In this document: in pieces, positions 62,637-64,000 of the stretch
Layout: each line of letters begins with the position of its first letter
How positions within the stretch are numbered: position 1 is the first letter of the stretch
DNA from: Maridesulfovibrio frigidus DSM 17176
GTDB taxonomy: Bacteria; Desulfobacterota; Desulfovibrionia; Desulfovibrionales; Desulfovibrionaceae
Direction of reading: 5' to 3'
DNA: 64,000 nt
Assembly (NCBI RefSeq): GCF_000711735.1
Contig: NZ_JONL01000001.1
Span: 62,001 to 126,000 of the forward strand
Notes under the pieces: model-generated
The model's database searches: none
What the model was told of the DNA's origin: nothing
What the model saw: only the letters and a program-made list of their open reading frames with translations
Made by a program: the position numbers and the translations under genes

Positions 62637-64000
62637 TTAAGACTTAGTGGCCTTTCCCCAAGCAGGAGCGGTTGCAATCCCCACCCCAGTAGGAACCATC
62701 ATGGCAGCATCCCCATGACGCGTAGTTAGGTAAATTTTATATTCACCAGCTCTACTGGATGAAAAAGCTAAAAAGTACCCATCCGGCCCAAACGCAGGAT
62801 CTTCATCATTACCGGGGCCAAAAGTAAGCTGGCGTTCACTGCCTGAATTCATGTCGTGAACGAAAATTCTGTGCCCTAAAGGTGTTTGACGGGAAAAAGC
62901 AACAAACCGGCCATCAGGACTGATTGTAGGGTTTGTATTGTACTTCCCTTTACGTGTTACACGGTCAACCTGCCCACTCGCCATATCAAGCATGAAAATA
63001 TGCGGATTTCCGAAACGACCGGAAGTAAAAACCATTTTACTGGCTGTCTTGTCAAAATCCGGAGAAACTTCAATTGCCCAGCTTTTTGCCAAGGCACGCT
63101 TGGGCTTATAACTACCATTGATAAGGAAAATATCGGAATCGCCATTTAAAGTCAGGGTCGCGGCAAGATTTCCGTCAGGCAAGAATGTCGGCCCGATTAC
63201 GGTATTACCAGCGAAGGCTTTTTGATCAATTTTGCCTGTAGATTTATCCCATATGCAAAGTAGATGTTGCCTCGAGCCAAGTCTTGTAAAAACTAGTTTC
63301 ATCCCATCAGGAGCCCAGTTAGGACTTAGATTAATACCGCCAAGTGAACTGACCTGACGAAGATTCCTACCCTGAGGATTTACAGTGAAGATCTCTTTAT
63401 TTTTTCCGTTCTTGCGCACAAATGCAATGGATGAATCGAAAAATCCGGAGCGCCCTGTAAGTATCATCATCAGATGAGAACAATACCTGTCTGCAATTAG
63501 CGGCAGCAGCTCTTCAGTGACATTAGAGTATCGTTTACCAAGAATTGTACGTCCATTAAATGTTCCGATAACCCGGATACTCAGGTTCTTTTTACCGTTA
63601 GGTAAAACTTCCCAGCCCGTAGTCAGCACTAAATCTACCTTTGACAGACGTAACGGTTTAAGATCCACATCGCCAGGCTTAACACCACGAGCAGGGTCTC
63701 CGCCCAGAATATCGCCAACAGGAACTGAATTTAAAAATGGAAGGAAAGTCAGATTCTTGCGAATGTCCTGACTGAAAGCTCCAGCCTCAGACGGCAGAGG
63801 CAGATCTCTGTCCTTTGCGCCTTTATATTTACCTTCCGGCAAAGTCTGAGGAGGCAGCAATATAATGTTAACTTTCCGTTGTCCCGGACCGAAGATATCA
63901 ACTGTAAGAGTATCTGCAGCGCGGACATTACCTGTTGCAAACATCAAAGATATGATTGTCGCAACAAGAATAACTTTAACACTGTGTAAACAAGAATAAA
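62637..64000 (-). CDS. tolB: Tol-Pal protein TolB (5' end beyond window)
   Basis: The frame remains open to base 64000, so the start codon lies off the right edge; about 454 residues are visible. A signal-peptide-like core (VKVILVATIISLMFA, ending about NVRA|AD) precedes the TolB N-terminal domain and a C-terminal beta-propeller with repeated WAPDGMKLVFTR, ISPDGRFVAFSRQ and FGPDGYFLAFSSSRAG-type blades. It is periplasmic and interacts with Pal in outer-membrane integrity. An internal ATG-like TTG near 63947 is not the true start. Confidence 0.93.
   Translation of the reverse strand, partial: YSCLHSVKVILVATIISLMFATGNVRAADTLTVDIFGPGQRKVNIILLPPQTLPEGKYKGAKDRDLPLPSEAGAFSQDIRKNLTFLPFLNSVPVGDILGGDPARGVKPGDVDLKPLRLSKVDLVLTTGWEVLPNGKKNLSIRVIGTFNGRTILGKRYSNVTEELLPLIADRYCSHLMMILTGRSGFFDSSIAFVRKNGKNKEIFTVNPQGRNLRQVSSLGGINLSPNWAPDGMKLVFTRLGSRQHLLCIWDKSTGKIDQKAFAGNTVIGPTFLPDGNLAATLTLNGDSDIFLINGSYKPKRALAKSWAIEVSPDFDKTASKMVFTSGRFGNPHIFMLDMASGQVDRVTRKGKYNTNPTISPDGRFVAFSRQTPLGHRIFVHDMNSGSERQLTFGPGNDEDPAFGPDGYFLAFSSSRAGEYKIYLTTRHGDAAMMVPTGVGIATAPAWGKATKS

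Noticed and set aside
1-64000. rRNA, tRNA genes and insertion sequences
   Set aside because: I read all intergenic regions and found no tRNA cloverleaf, rRNA segment or transposase gene.

Overview
The window (about 43% GC by eye) looks like a chromosomal segment of a low-GC, probably marine member of the Desulfovibrionaceae (Maridesulfovibrio/Desulfovibrio type). Indicators are a tetrahaem class III cytochrome c3 with the classic alternating CX2CH/CX4CH haem sites, a tungstate/molybdate-type binding protein, a MotA/MotB pair, a Pal-TolB pair, and a hom gene followed by a phosphoglycerate-mutase-like gene. The genus is inferred; no rRNA or tRNA gene was seen.

Layout. 1-5.2 kb: a beta-CASP metallo-beta-lactamase (runs off the left edge), a LOG-family hydrolase, an EamA transporter, a long AT-rich gap with GTGCAC/TGCAC repeats before a small RHH-like gene, and an orphan oxyanion-binding protein. 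5.2-26.3 kb: a 21-kb exopolysaccharide (EPS) locus, all on the minus strand, in two blocks separated by an intrinsic terminator at 17.77 kb. The promoter-proximal block has a GT4 glycosyltransferase, an O-antigen-ligase-like polymerase, a heparinase II/III protein, an exosortase-EpsI fusion (XrtD type) and a TPR lipoprotein (PrsT type). The second block has a polyprenyl glycosylphosphotransferase, APS kinase, Wza-like export protein, outer-membrane barrel, Wzz-like chain-length protein, BY-kinase, ExeA-like ATPase, a second heparinase II/III protein, a sulfotransferase and a Wzx-like flippase. 26.5-28.8 kb: a divergent EAL-CBS-GGDEF protein. 28.8-35.8 kb: recD2, recR, ybaB and dnaX (with an inserted repeat element between recR and ybaB), ilvE and a CBM48 protein. 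36.1-41.2 kb: alaC, hom, a phosphoglycerate-mutase/homoserine-kinase-like gene, a YbgC-like thioesterase and an amidohydrolase. 41.3-43.1 kb: DUF2867 and TetR genes, then cytochrome c3. 43.5-48.9 kb: a BMP-family nucleoside-type ABC importer plus gpt, probably purine salvage. 49.1-58.4 kb: a degenerate GGDEF protein, an S9 peptidase, a flavin disulfide reductase, glucokinase, motAB, an MBL hydrolase and Maf. 58.5-64 kb: a PAS-PAS-GGDEF-EAL protein, a CII-like regulator, pgpA, pal and tolB (5' end beyond the right edge).

The most interesting system is the EPS locus. Its CysC can make PAPS from APS, which sulfate reducers already produce for respiration, and a sulfotransferase in the same block can use PAPS. 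With two heparinase II/III-fold proteins, this suggests a sulfated, possibly uronic-acid-rich, exosortase-associated polysaccharide. That is an inference from gene content. A large c-di-GMP protein diverges from the locus and is a candidate regulator.

Several gene starts were moved to ATGs with a good ribosome binding site; the entries say where and why.
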